Shown here one piece after another: positions 1-12,260 of a stretch of DNA of 64,000 nucleotides (positions are counted from its first letter, which is position 1; every line of letters starts with the position of its first letter). The stretch is from positions 62,226,369 to 62,290,368 of the forward strand of contig CM067370.1 in the NCBI GenBank assembly GCA_034401795.1, read 5' to 3'. The position numbers and the translations under genes are program-made. Under the pieces are notes generated by a model. The model was not told the origin of the DNA, did not search any database, and worked only from the letters and a program-made list of their open reading frames with translations. Origin of the DNA: Chaetoderma sp. LZ-2023a (Eukaryota > Mollusca > Caudofoveata > Chaetodermatida > Chaetodermatidae).

Positions 1-352
1 ATTTGATTAGCAAGTGGATTAGGTGGATGGATCAGGAAAAGTGGGTCCAGCAAACCTTGAACCTTAAGACCTGGTTGGTTTAGGATCATTGACACCAAGA
101 TCAGAGAGGATCTGTAGTATGGAACACGAGCCTCATCGAGCAACCATCACTGAAGTAGGAAATGTGTTCTGGTTTCAGCCGCATCCATACACAGCAGGCA
201 CATGAATCACATGAATACTGATTGGGATTGCTGTAAGACCTCTGTAGACGTAGTGCACAAGTTAAGGTCCCAGCTTTCTTCGTTTCATGAGTAGACGTCA
301 GTACAATTGACTAGACTTGGGATATTGCTGACAGGTTAAATTGGCCCCCAGA
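1..352. other. Unassigned left flank
   Basis: No convincing coding signal or repeat is visible here. The polymerase reading frame to the right stays open on the minus strand to a stop near 311, but its similarity to the polymerase family fades at about 353. This marks either the broken end of that element or sequence joined to it. Confidence 0.4.
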
Positions 353-3300
353 CAGCTCATATACAGCTATACCCACCTGGAACGGGCGATGAATGGTGAT
401 TTTGGCCTTATGGCTCTGCAATTCGTAAGAATCCCCGATCTCCTCTAGATCCTAGAACCATGCACTGCGCAAGGCTCTGTCTACTGCTCGTTCATCCTTA
501 GTGAAGCTCGTGTTGGTATGACGTTCTAATGCCTTGATCAGCTTCCCATATGCACTGTTGCAGAGGAGTTTGAAGAGATCAGCCAACAAGGCTTTACTTT
601 TGTCAACATCCCCGATACGAGGTGTCTCAGTAACAGAGTCTACAAACCATTCAAAAGGTTTCTGTGAGGTGTAGTCTATAGTGCGATAGATAGCAGTAAT
701 CTCTAACCCGTGGGCAAGGTACCACTTGAGAGTTGGTGCATACAATACCCTCTTCTTAACAGAGAGTGCACCAATGAGCTTGCTAGTTGTAGACTTTTCG
801 ACCTGTTTTATCAAGTTATGCAAGCATCTCGAAGGTATAGCCACTTCTGGGATCTCACGATTATAGAAGATGGGAGACATCTCCTCGAACTTTGGCCATA
901 ACACTTTAGGTACCTCAATGTCGACCTCAGCAAACCCGAACCAACGATCCACTAGCAGATCCTGCTTAAAGCATTCAATATCACTGCTTACACGCCCACC
1001 CCACCGTCGTACAGTTTCTTTACCACAAGGCATTGCTTGGGCCATGGTTGACAAATACAGAGCATTTGCATCATAACCAAGGAGACGTTGACATACTCGC
1101 CTACCTTGGCGAATTCGGGTAACCCCAGCCTCGTGATATCTCGTGATCACAATGCTCGGACCACCAATAACAGCACCCTTTAACATCTTGTAAGCTTCCT
1201 TGCCTGGAGAGTAAAGGCTAATATCCAGCTCATGTTCAGCCATACCACGAAGTAAGTACTGAAGCGACACACCTGGAAGTGACACTGCATCCTTCAGAAT
1301 GTCAATACCTCATTCTGTGTAGAATTCTCGCATCTTCTCTAAGGCTTCAATGAACGGGCTAACATCAAAGTTGTTGTAATATCGCAACCAGTCAGCAAAC
1401 GTCTTCATCCCCAGATCTCTGAAGGTCTGCTTACAAGCTTTCCACTCTGACAACTCAAGAAGGTAACCCCCTTTGAGCTTGGACCACCACACAGGATAAT
1501 CAGGTAGTCCAGGATAGTCAAGCTTCTCAGGTGAGTCGAACCATTCATAAGGTAACAAGCTCTTCTGTTGCGTGCAACCATAGGCTTTGATCCATTTCTC
1601 ATAAGAAACCCCTGGGCCGAGGTAGTTGATTACATCGAGAAACCACAGTTCAGGTGTAATGAGGAACATTGTCTGGCTAGCCCTCTTGGCGACTTTCACA
1701 GTTCATTTGGACGAAGTAGTAAGTTCAACCACGAAGTACTTCTTGATGAGGTTCAGGTCGTACCGCCCAGAGTTGAACCCGAGCACAGGCACCTGGTCAC
1801 ACCACTCATTGATAAGTCGCTGCTGTCGTTTTGGTAACTTGTCCAAGTCTGCAGGTAGATACTGTGACCAAACCTTAGCACGGATCGTGGAGGCTGGTAG
1901 TTGGATCTCCTGCATGAACTGAGATCAGCACTTTGGAGTTAGCATTGCAGAGGTGAGTTGGCGAGCTCGTGCTACCATCTAAGGACCAGCTGACTGACAC
2001 AGAGATTGGTATGTGGGCACTCTTGATCGTGAGACTCTCTGTAGGGTGGGTCTTGATCCCATCTAGAAGGGCTTCAAAGTCATAGACAATAAAGTGTGGG
2101 TATGGTACTATCCGCACAGGGGTGTGGACGCTTGGACAGCGTTTGATACAGCACTCCCACTGTACCACAAGTGTGCGTCCAGTTGCTCTCAGTTTCGCGT
2201 CTCTCGCGACCATCTTGTGGTATCTTTGATCAGCATCCTCACCTCGCTGGTGTTGTGAACATCCATGCCAGTGACAGCCATGAAACTGGTATACTGTGTC
2301 GGTTGTCGGATCATAACCATCTACGGGAGCCCCCGCGATCCAATGTTCACCACCGTGACCACACTTTGTGTGGTGTATATGAATTCCACTGTTTCTCGAC
2401 TCATATTCAATCCAAAGAGTAGCCGCGGAACTGGCCAATTGGTATGGATAGAAGGCCTTCTCATATGGGGACTGCGGTGCTATTACCTTCTCCCCAGGGT
2501 AATCGATGGTCGTTTCCCCCCCCCCCCCCCCCCTGTACAGCGGTCAGCATGGCGATCGAGACTACATGCTTGGGTGAACTGCTGTTGACAGTGCCCACAG
2601 CTGAAAGTCTGGGCCAGCTTGGCGATGTCCTTAATGAAGAAGGCGTGGTGGTCGTACACTCCTATTGTCATGATGGTCAGATAGTGTGCAGGTTTCCTGG
2701 TCAGATGCCAGCTACCCTCTTCAGTGGGCTCATAAACACGAATCCCTGTCTTGGCAAATAACTCTACCTTGTCCAGCTGGTCTAGGGACGTCTTTGGTAC
2801 GTCAGCCACAGGCCTGTTCAGGCCATAGAACTGTTTAACAAGCTCTCATGCAGGAGCTGTACTTCTATCAGCTCTTGCACCCTGCTGGACTGCTAGACAT
2901 CTCGAGAGGCACATGTTATCTTTGTAGGTTCCCTTCCTCCATCGGATCCAGACCGGGAGGGGGTCCTGTCCCTAGCAGAGGCTGGCGGTCGATAACAACC
3001 TTTACCTCAACGTTGATTGATCTGGCGAAGGCCCACATGGTATTGGGACGATCGATATTGTCTGGGTCGAGGGGGGGGGGGCTTGCTCTCTGCCCTCCAC
3101 CCAAGTCTGGGTCTCTCCTAGTGTATTCATCCAGGGACTTCCTGGAGCATTCTTGTTGAAGAGCATTACCCTACCATCCTCAATGTGGCGGATTCGATAG
3201 GTGTGGGTATACCGAAGGTAGAAGGCGTTCTGAACAGTCCGCAGCTTCTCCATGATCTGACCCATAATGTCTCCTTCTAGCCCTCTGAAGAATGTCCAGC

Positions 3301-3748
3301 ATACTGTTCGCCATCCTCTCTCCTCTGTCTCCCTCTCACCGAGACGCTCGTTGAGAATCTGCTGAACTTCTCGCCTCATACTCCGGGCTAGGGTTTCAGA
3401 TCTCGGTCCCCTCATTAATCGTCTTCTGATTCGGTGTAGAAGAGGTAGGCATTCTTGTGGATGGCTTGCCATCCGAGTTGCTACAGCTTGGGCCCGTAAG
3501 CTGACATTCGTCTCCTCATAGAACTGATGACTCTCACGGAGCAGCTGTGCTTTTTTGTGAGGGTTCCATGGATCCTCAGAGGTGAGCGCCGGAAACCTCC
3601 CTGTCTGTTTTGTTCGGGAGGGTCACTTTAGCCACTCCTCGGCATTGGCGTGTGCAATCATCTGGAGAAGGTCGGCTTTGCAGGCCTTAGAATAGCCTCT
3701 AAGACCGAATTGCGTTGCCATCACTCGAAGTTGTGTTACAGTAACCAT
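353..3748 (-). pseudogene. Broken protein-primed family B DNA polymerase (Polinton-like or virus-derived)
   Basis: This is the decayed gene for a family B DNA polymerase of the kind carried by Polinton/Maverick elements and related virus-like elements, which would replicate the element's own DNA. Reading leftwards on the minus strand, the order is: an SAP-like segment (3748-3623), a region of unknown role (to about 3002), a C2H2-like zinc finger (about 2600-2680), a nuclease-like patch with HGCHWHGC (about 2260), an exonuclease box with DFE (about 2080), a second exonuclease box with the NSGRYD pattern (about 1760), polymerase motif A as YDANALYL (about 1065) and motif B as NSAYGKL (about 555). 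Motif C with its catalytic DTD is not found; similarity stops at about 353. Lesions seen: in-frame TGA at 3623-3625, 1703-1705 and 1310-1312, TAG near 454, and frame changes at a G run (3071-3081), a C run (2516-2533) and near 1920. Family membership is inferred from motifs, and the exact element type is uncertain. Confidence 0.82.
3623..3748 (-). pseudogene. SAP/Rho-N-like N-terminal segment of the polymerase
   Basis: A 41-codon stretch starts at an ATG (3748-3746) and ends at TGA 3623-3625. It contains a leucine-rich helix-turn pattern around LRGYSKACKADLLQMI that resembles the small DNA-binding SAP or Rho-N fold. It is in the same frame as the open stretch 3472-3002, and the codons between are open apart from this one TGA. 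I therefore take it as the true N terminus of the polymerase protein, cut off by a nonsense change. It is too short to call by itself. Confidence 0.5.
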
Positions 3749-3838
3749 GATGCAAGGTCTATATTTAGATCTTAAACCTTTCCGACTTACAGTAACCCTG
3801 ATGCAAGGTCTATATATTAGATCTTAAACCTTTCTGAG
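3738..3838. repeat. 51-bp tandem duplication upstream of the polymerase start
   Basis: Two copies of a 51-bp unit lie head to tail from 3738 and 3789, nearly identical and each containing CTGATGCAAGGTCTATAT or a one-base variant. The first copy includes the polymerase ATG, so the duplication spans the start and the immediate upstream region. Confidence 0.8.
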
Positions 3839-3965
3839 TGGCGATCAGTAGCTGTTGGTGGAGTATATTCCTGTGGATGCCTGTCTCTAAATGGGCGTTC
3901 AGACCCTATTATGTGTGGCGATCAGTACCTGTGGGTGGTGTATATCCCTGTGGATGCCTGTCTCT
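3838..3965. repeat. Imperfect 76-bp tandem duplication
   Basis: A block beginning TGGCGATCAGTA and ending CCTGTGGATGCCTGTCTCT occurs at about 3838-3888 and again at about 3914-3965. The second copy abuts the left end of the 2-kb direct repeat. Confidence 0.7.
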
Positions 3966-5970
3966 TAGCCACATCAGTTAGAACGTCTGCGGCTAACCAC
4001 CAAGCAATGACTACGGAATTGTGCCAGCTCGCACCGCACTTATGTGATGCTTCAACAACAGTGATGTTTAAGAACATCTGCACCGATGACTAATTGGTGC
4101 TCCGCAATATGTATTCAACTGTTTTTAATTGGGTACTGATGACTAATAGATACTGCACGGTCGTTTGAGAACTTTATTGTTATATTCCTTTAAATATCAT
4201 TTTAACTTGTAAGGTGCTGATGACTAATAGGCACCGCAAGGTCGGATGTGACCTCCATCATATTTTTACTGTTATACTTATTTTCATTTATAAAGTGCCG
4301 ATGACTAACAGGCACCGCAAGGTCGGATGTGACCTTTCTCTTTTTACTGTACTGTATAGTTTTGTAATATGGCAGTTGCCATCCAAGTTACTACATTTTG
4401 CTTAGTTAGTTATATATTTTTTCTACAAAAATACTTGGACCGCACTTTGCTTAGGTTACACTATATACCAACAATAAATGCACCACCTTGTTTCTCCCCT
4501 ACAGCAACAATTGTTCACTAAGGTCGCTGTTCATGTTTTCACTAGCTACTAAACCTAAGTATGATAGCTTGGTAGGATAGTTTTAAAAGTAGCTAGGGAT
4601 GACAACTCACCAAAGGAGACTTGTTTGTGTAAAGCCTCTTTTCTGAGTGCTGCGGCGCCATTATATTACATTTTTTATATTGGCACCTGGCCTATTAATT
4701 GTCTGGACTCCCTTTGCCATGTTGGTTAGGACTGATTTAAGAAACTATTGGGGTTTCTTGGTAGTAAGAATCGAAGTGTTGATGACCACGCACGCCCCCC
4801 CCCCCCCCCCCCCCCGTATCTTCGGATACTTATTAGCTAAGTCTTTTAGCCAAAGTGGGAATCACTGCAAACATATAATTATTATATCCTGACACAGCAG
4901 TGCATTTTTTGGGCAACTTTCCGTAATCCTAAATCAGGTAAACGTCATCTGCTCTCGAAATGCTGGGTGATGGATAAAGACACAGATCGCCATCTAACTC
5001 AACGGTGACTGGGTGCAGCCTTTGAGCCCTCCATGCCTTCACAGGAAGGTCACCATAATTGGATATCTGTTTCTCTCTCCCCACTGCAAATAGATAGTGC
5101 TTTCTAACCGCTTGTGTAATGTGACTTGTAATTTGTGGTCGTGCTGCGGTATGCGGAGGGATCGTTTCTCAATTCTGAAACTACCAACTGACCACATGTT
5201 CGCATGCTGTTGGTCTGAGGGGACACGCTCCATGGCGGTACCCGAGATGGGCGTCGAGCATCCTCAGCAGGAAGGCCTTCTCGTTAAAGTTAAATAAGCT
5301 CTAAGCCACCTGCGGCCTAAACATTGCATGTTTGGAACTAATAAGTAAATGATAGTTTAGATCCATTAAGAAGGCCCACAGAAATAAAGCGGCAACTACT
5401 AAATGAGTGTCTTTAACTCACATAAGGTGACAGTGTTGAATTCTTCAGAAATCATCCACCCCATCTTCACGTAAATCAGCGTGCATCCCAATAACCAATA
5501 GTTACACTAGGTTGATTCATTTTCTCACTCTTAGCTTTGTTTGAATGGGAGAACAGCCTTTTTTGCCGTATCTCCTCTTCTGCTTCAGCATTGTAGGCAT
5601 TATCCTGTGATGGAGGCTCACACGAGGCACTTTCGTCTCGCAACCAAAAATTATTTGGCCAGCCTGAGGCAACTATAGTTTATATTAAACTAACTAAAGT
5701 AGCCGCACTAGAACCCTCCTTTACAGGGATACCTCGCAGCATATAGAGATCAGAGATCGGTGAGGTACCTCTGGTGAAATACAGAACAGATAACACCATT
5801 CCATTTTTACATACTTATCTATATCAGCAGTGAACATGTACGATTGTTTGTTAGCTATAATACATTTTCATTATGTCTCACTTCTAAATTAGTAAAAATG
5901 AACTGGCACACTGGTAGCACTAACAGCTGGGATGAAATGGTGCAGTTCAACTTCTGCGGCAATGGTCGCA
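3966..5970 (+). repeat. Left 2-kb direct repeat (candidate 5' LTR)
   Basis: This block matches 19899-21906 along its full length, in the same orientation and order, with substitutions and indels. It has one extra hairpin unit near 4295 and lacks about 75 bp found at about 20513-20595. It ends ...GGTCGCA, as does the other copy, after which the two diverge. It contains a run of about 22 C at 4795-4816. No open frame of note is present; short frames here are not conserved between the copies. Confidence 0.75.
4080..4335 (+). other. Array of four small stem-loops with a constant loop
   Basis: Four units carry the core GATGACTAA between short complementary arms. At 4080-4100 the arms are GCACC and GGTGC; at 4213-4235 they are GGTGC and GCACC; at 4295-4315 they are GTGCC and GGCAC; a weaker one lies at 4131-4154. 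The arms differ but keep pairing while the loop stays constant, as expected if RNA or single-strand structure is kept. The last two units are followed by CGCAAGGTCGGATGTGACC. The equivalent hairpin in the right repeat (20015-20033) has CACCAAT paired with ATTGGTG. Confidence 0.55.
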
Positions 5971-7040
5971 CGGCCCCACTGGAATGTGATCATTTCACTG
6001 ACTCTATAGAGGTCAGTCTTTGTGGACACTAGAGAGACGTGGTTATCCTTCAGTATCCCACTTCAACTTCAACACCGGCTCCTCATATGAAGAGATGGAG
6101 TATTTGGATGGGAGGACTGCGAGAGCTGTTACAAGTAATGACATACAATTCCCCGGTGTTGTATCATTAGCACCCTCAAGACAGGGATATTCCCCAATCA
6201 GCGAAGAAGCATTTAGAGATGCATCGCAGGCGGATATCTCCTCTGTAACACTGTCTGACATCCATGATAGGCACCTAACACCTCAGCCGGATCATGGATG
6301 TCATCATCCAAGTCCCCAAGGATGTATGTCCACCCTATGAATCAATAACTAAACAATGGCCAAATACACAAACACCAAGGCACGCATCTCCCCCCTATAT
6401 GAACATCATCTCTTCTACAGCGGCACCCACCACCCACACCCCGGTATGAGTGATGGAACGCGGAGAATCGACAATCCCTTACTATCAGAAGTCACTCTCA
6501 CACGCACGCCACATATCATCCACGTTTTTCTCCTGGTCCACCGCCATATAAAGGATGACCCACACAATGCCCTATGGAGGTGCCTAAGAAAATGCATGAT
6601 GAACCACCGCCATTACACCGCTCTATACCAATAAGGAAACCTGCCGAGTCAACTGCCCCCATGTACTATACGGAGCAACATCATCGACAATTACCTATCC
6701 GGCGGGAATCTCCTTCACCATTACCATCAGGGTGTCAACAGGACTTGCGGTCAGATAGGCATCCTACACACATGCACACACTCATGCACGCACACACGCA
6801 CGCACACACGCACACACGCACACACGCACACACGCACGCACGCATGCACGCACGCACGCAGGCATGTACGTACGCACGCATGCACACAGGAATAATCTGC
6901 AACCTCCTTCTGCGTTCACCCTCATTTCTCACTCACCTCCACCTGGATTTGCACCAATCACTCCATAGCATGGCACTGGCTGAGTTATCCTTCCACCCGA
7001 GTTCAGTGGGGAAGTTGACTGGGCTAATTATAAGTGCCAG
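5971..7040 (+). other. Leader between left repeat and gag
   Basis: This stretch lies between the candidate 5' LTR and the gag core. An open frame at 6020-6340 (106 residues) resembles nothing I know and may be the gag N terminus or untranslated leader. A CA/CG-rich simple repeat occupies 6769-6890. I see no tRNA-complementary primer-binding site just after 5970. Confidence 0.4.
6769..6890. repeat. (CACG)n/(CACA)n microsatellite
   Basis: Alternating CACA and CACG/CATG units run for about 120 bp. Open frames across it on both strands are translations of the repeat and not genes. Confidence 0.9.
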
Positions 7041-8500
7041 TTCTAAATAATAAGTCGAACCAAGAGGTGGACGGATCAGCAGATGGGAGAGTATCTGGCC
7101 ACCAAACTGCCTGGCAAGGCATTACAGGTCTTGACGGATTTGGGGTCAGACATAATGCCCACCTATAACATCCTTAAGGGACACGGCTCTGTGAGAGACC
7201 AGCGGGCTGAGGAAACTCTCCCTGAAGTGTCCAGCCATATCAGACAATTAGTCACCAGGGCATATCCTAGTACCAATCACGAAGGAGTTACTCATTTACA
7301 TCTCGACACCTTTATAGATGCTTTAAGTGGTGAACCAACCATTAAAGAAAAGCTCTTTCTAATGGAGCATGGCAGTTTGCAAACTTTAACAGGAACTGCA
7401 GTGTGAATAGAAAATTTCCTAGGAAGAGGAAAGCATATGCGGCATCAAAACCACCCTATAAATGAGATAAGTGACGCAAATATATTAATTGCCAGAGACA
7501 CCACACCAGGCTCAGCTACCGCAGCTGAGTCTACACAACAATAGGATGAGCCACCCCCAAATCACAACAACGCACACAGAGGTGGGGGCGTGGTCAGTCC
7601 CATCGGGGAGGCTACAATAATGCCCCAGGATGAGGAAACCAACATAACAACAGTAACCGACAGAACACTCATGAATGGTTGGAGGAAATAACGAAACAAA
7701 TTTTGACTCTAACCAATCTTCCAACCACCCTCACAACTACGGTAGCAGCACAACAAACAACACGACCACCTACAAGCAGCACCGCACTGCATACCCAGCA
7801 ACCTAATACTTATTTTGGATGTGGTTATTTCGGACATTAGAGGGAACGGTGCCCAAACCGACCCCCTTCCACCACACCCATAGCAGACCATAATACACGG
7901 CAGCCAGAACATCTGTCAAACTAGAATGGGCACTGAATATGGAGTGACTTCAGTGCCCACTTCTGCAACCCGTCTTAACTGTGGTCCTCGGACAACAACG
8001 TTAGGTGGCTTCACCTACTACAACCACGGATGCTACCTCCGCACCATAATCACACGTCACTAACTATGGTTTCACACCTGTCAGTACCAATGATGCACAC
8101 CGCATCCACAGCACTGACATCCACCCCTTCTGCGGTAACCTGTGTCCTTGCACATGTCCTCGCACAAACAGTATCTACTAAACCTTCTTTCCTTTGCAAA
8201 ACAGCACTGGTTGGTTATAGCACTTACACTGAAACAACGTTTATCAAGCACCACGTCCCACCACCAGGGCACTTAGCACACTGTCCTCTGGTGGTATGCA
8301 TCACACAACTCCCACCTCCATCCCCTACAGCATCCAACAGTAGTGGTAAAGTTATGGAGAACTCCCAGCATTCATTATCCTGGATCCATACAAAGCATCA
8401 TCGGAATTATCGAGACTGACGATGGCACAGGCACTGTTTCATCTGTGCATCTACTAAGCATATGATGATGCATTGTCCTAAATGGATGGCGCAGGTTGCA
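7041..8500 (+). pseudogene. gag: Ty3/gypsy gag remains with CCHC zinc knuckle
   Basis: Gag forms the retrotransposon particle and binds RNA. The core begins around 7053, where codons for KRWTDQQMGEYL run into an open frame to the TGA at 7404-7406. This stretch has the pattern of Ty3/gypsy capsid domains: a Trp, a 'KLPGKALQVL' helix, then 'HIRQLVTRAYP' and an 'FIDAL' segment. Several stops and frame changes follow. A first knuckle-like motif near 7810-7855 has Tyr where the first Cys should be and an internal stop. A second motif at 8435-8476 keeps perfect spacing, C-x2-C-x4-H-x4-C. That is followed by a Gln/Thr/Pro-rich stretch before the protease. The gene cannot make a full product. Confidence 0.7.
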
Positions 8501-8722
8501 CACTGCCGTTGTACCGCCAGTCATATCCTACCAGCCATATATACAAACTCACATTCCACCCCAGCAGCAAACGAGCCAGCACCATTGCTACCCCCAACTC
8601 CGTCATCGCCTAAACAAAATAAGCAGCAATGATGACAGTTTGGCCCTTTCCACACTCAGCCACCCACTGCACTCACGGAAGCCATTGAAAAACAAACAGT
8701 CTACATAGAAGACCCCGCATCT

Positions 8723-9483
8723 ATGGAAGATAAGCAGAAAATAATCTTGGAAACTCTTCCTCAGGCACACCGCAAAGTGATATATAAGTGTACTTGTTTA
8801 TTTGGCAGTATTTCTACCAGTGCTACCGTAGACACTGGAGCTTCCATCACCATCTTCAACCAGCAGTTATATGAGAGCATCCCACCTCATAAACAGCCAC
8901 CCATTGGCCTAGCAACATATTTTTGCAAACAGCTATGGGTGCTAACATTCCAGTAGCGGGTACCATAAATATTATGACACAGATAGAGGAAATGCAGTCC
9001 ATTCAGCGAGTTGTAGTTGCCTGTATCCAAAATAATGCCCTATTAGGTTCTGATTTTCTCAGCGCCAGTGAAGCTGTAATACACTCCAAACAACAGGAAT
9101 TAGACATACATGGCCGATGCATACCTTTAAGACTGGAATCCTCACTGTACAATACTTGTGCAGTGATATTGGCTTCTACAGCCACAGTTGAGCTGGGACA
9201 GGAGGAGATACTCTGGGCCACCACACCACAGTTAGGAAACAATACACACGCCGCAATGTTGGAACCTGACCCTGAATATATGCTAGCCTCGCAATGTGTT
9301 AGTCTGCGAATGATAGTCGACACCATCAATAAGGATCAAATACCTTTCAGGGTATTCAATGGCTCAGCTGATTCTATAACGCTTGTCCAAGGCGTACGCT
9401 GTGGCAATTTGGTGCATGTGATTTCGGTGGAAACACATCTCACAAACGCATCTCACAGCACCCATACAAACAGCACCTTCTGA
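8723..9483 (+). pseudogene. Ty3/gypsy aspartic protease remains
   Basis: This is the retropepsin that would cleave the polyprotein. The active-site triplet is seen as VDTGAS around 8827-8844, and the second family motif as ALLGSDFL around 9037-9060. The two motifs lie in different frames (8723-8956 and 8923-9483), so a single-base change between them breaks the gene. The frame ends in TGA at 9481-9483, just where the reverse-transcriptase frame opens one base later. The piece lies between the second gag knuckle and the reverse transcriptase, its normal place in the family. Confidence 0.75.
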
Positions 9484-10395
9484 TGATAATTCATCGGAAC
9501 ACCTACACGACCTATATTTGCGTGCCACAGTTGGATTAATGAAATCTCACAAACGTGATGTACGGTGTCTCTTATATAAGTAGCAGGATAGCTTTTCCAC
9601 GGGTGATATGGATCTGGGAGAACCCCATCGAGTGCGGCACTCCATTGACACCGGAAATAATTGACCAGTCCATCAAATGCTACATCGTCTCCCTATACCC
9701 AAAGAAGCAGAAGCACACCAGCAAGTGAATGACATATTACGCACAGGCGTCATTGAGCCCTCTGCATCACCATGGGCCAGTCCCATCATTCTCGCAGACA
9801 AGAAGGACGGATCTTTGCGGTTTTGTATTGACTACCACTGCTTTAATGATTTAAGCATCAAAGACACATATCTGTTACCACGTATAGATCGGGCACTAGA
9901 TTCGTTGTCCTGAGCCAAATGGTGTTGTACTCTTGACCTGGAGAGCGGTTACTGGCAAGTAGCCATGGATGAGGCTGATCGTGAGAAGACCGCATTCATC
10001 TGCAAAGCCAGTCTTTTCCAATTCCGCAAAGTGCCTTATGGTTTGTGCAACACTCCTGGAACATTCGAGCATCTCATTTAGCAGGTATTAACTACCCTGC
10101 AATGGGAAATCGTCTTTGGCTCTTCTTTTGAGCAAACCGTATCCAATTTGATGCATTTTCAAAATGCAAATCTCAAACTCAAACCCAAGAAGTGCCATTT
10201 CTTCAGACATATCAAATATCTGGGTCATGTCATCTCCGCTGATGGAGTGGCCACCCAACCCACAAAAACTCGTGCTGTAGTAGAATGGAAGACTCCTGCA
10301 TCAGTAACAAACACTAGGAGCTTCCTAGGCCTCTGCCAGTGCTATCGCCAGTACATCCATCACTTTAATGAGATAGCCTCACCATTATTCTAAAT
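9482..10395 (+). pseudogene. Ty3/gypsy reverse transcriptase remains, catalytic YxDD box missing
   Basis: The reverse transcriptase would copy element RNA into DNA. The family pattern is clear: a lead-in with DLGEPHRVRHSIDTG, then 'VIEPSASPWASPIILADKKD' and 'SLRFCIDY' (about 9750-9835), 'FICKASLFQFRKVPYGLCN' (about 9995-10050), then 'KCHFFRHIKYLGHVIS' and 'TRSFLGLCQCYRQYI'. Stops occur at 9913, 10078-10080 and 10393. Between 'LQWEI' and 'VFGSS' (about 10108-10113) the segment that should carry YxDD is absent, and reading stays in frame, so the active site has been deleted cleanly. This copy cannot be catalytic even apart from its stops. Confidence 0.85.
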
Positions 10396-10902
10396 CACTG
10401 AAAGGATAGACCATTTGAGTGGACGAGTGAGTGTGAGGTTTTCTTCAAGGCGTTGAAGAAACAATTGATGACTGCCCCAATTCTTGCTCACCCTAACCCT
10501 AACCTCGATTTCATCTTAGACAATGATGTGTCTGCTTATGCAATAGGCGCTGTACTATCACACGTCACAGAAGATGGAACGGAGCAGGTACTAGGGTATG
10601 GTTTGCATACTCTGAATAAAACAGAGAAATGTTACAGAGCCACCAAAAGAGAATTATTAGCTGCAGTATATTTCGTCAAATATATAAACACTCTGTATGA
10701 GCACCCTTTTAGTCTGCATACAGACCACGCCTCACGACGCTGGCTCAGAAACCTTAAAAATGTGGACGCTCAGGTAGCAAGGTGGCAGGAATCCCTGCTG
10801 GCCTATATCTTCAATGCTGTTCATAGACCCGGCAAATTCCATGGAAATGCCGATGTCTTGAGTAGAATCGGACTGGAGGATGGCCACCACCATGACACAT
10901 GA
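10396..10902 (+). pseudogene. Ty3/gypsy RNase H domain
   Basis: RNase H removes the RNA strand during reverse transcription. The open stretch 10453-10902 (149 residues) has the family pattern: 'LDNDVSAYAIGAVLSH' (first acidic position), 'ATKRELLAAVYFVKYI' (Glu position), 'LHTDHAS' and 'VHRPGKFHGNADVLSRI'. It follows the reverse transcriptase after a stop near 10393 and ends before the TA microsatellite. The domain is well kept, better than its neighbours. It has no promoter or start of its own and would be part of the Pol polyprotein. Confidence 0.85.
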
Positions 10903-10995
10903 TTTACAGTCAGTTCCCACATTCCCAGAGGTGAGGTGCGCAGACTGGGATGCGAAGAAACTCGCCCATGAACAGGCCACAGATGCATAGACACG

Positions 10996-12260
<1,265 letters not shown>

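Noticed and set aside
4213..4335. Selenocysteine-insertion-like element (ATGA...AA...TGA)
   Set aside because: The helix between the core strings does not pair; only the short hairpin is supported.
4213..4335. C/D-box snoRNA suggested by TGATGA
   Set aside because: No D box at proper spacing and no terminal stem bringing boxes together.
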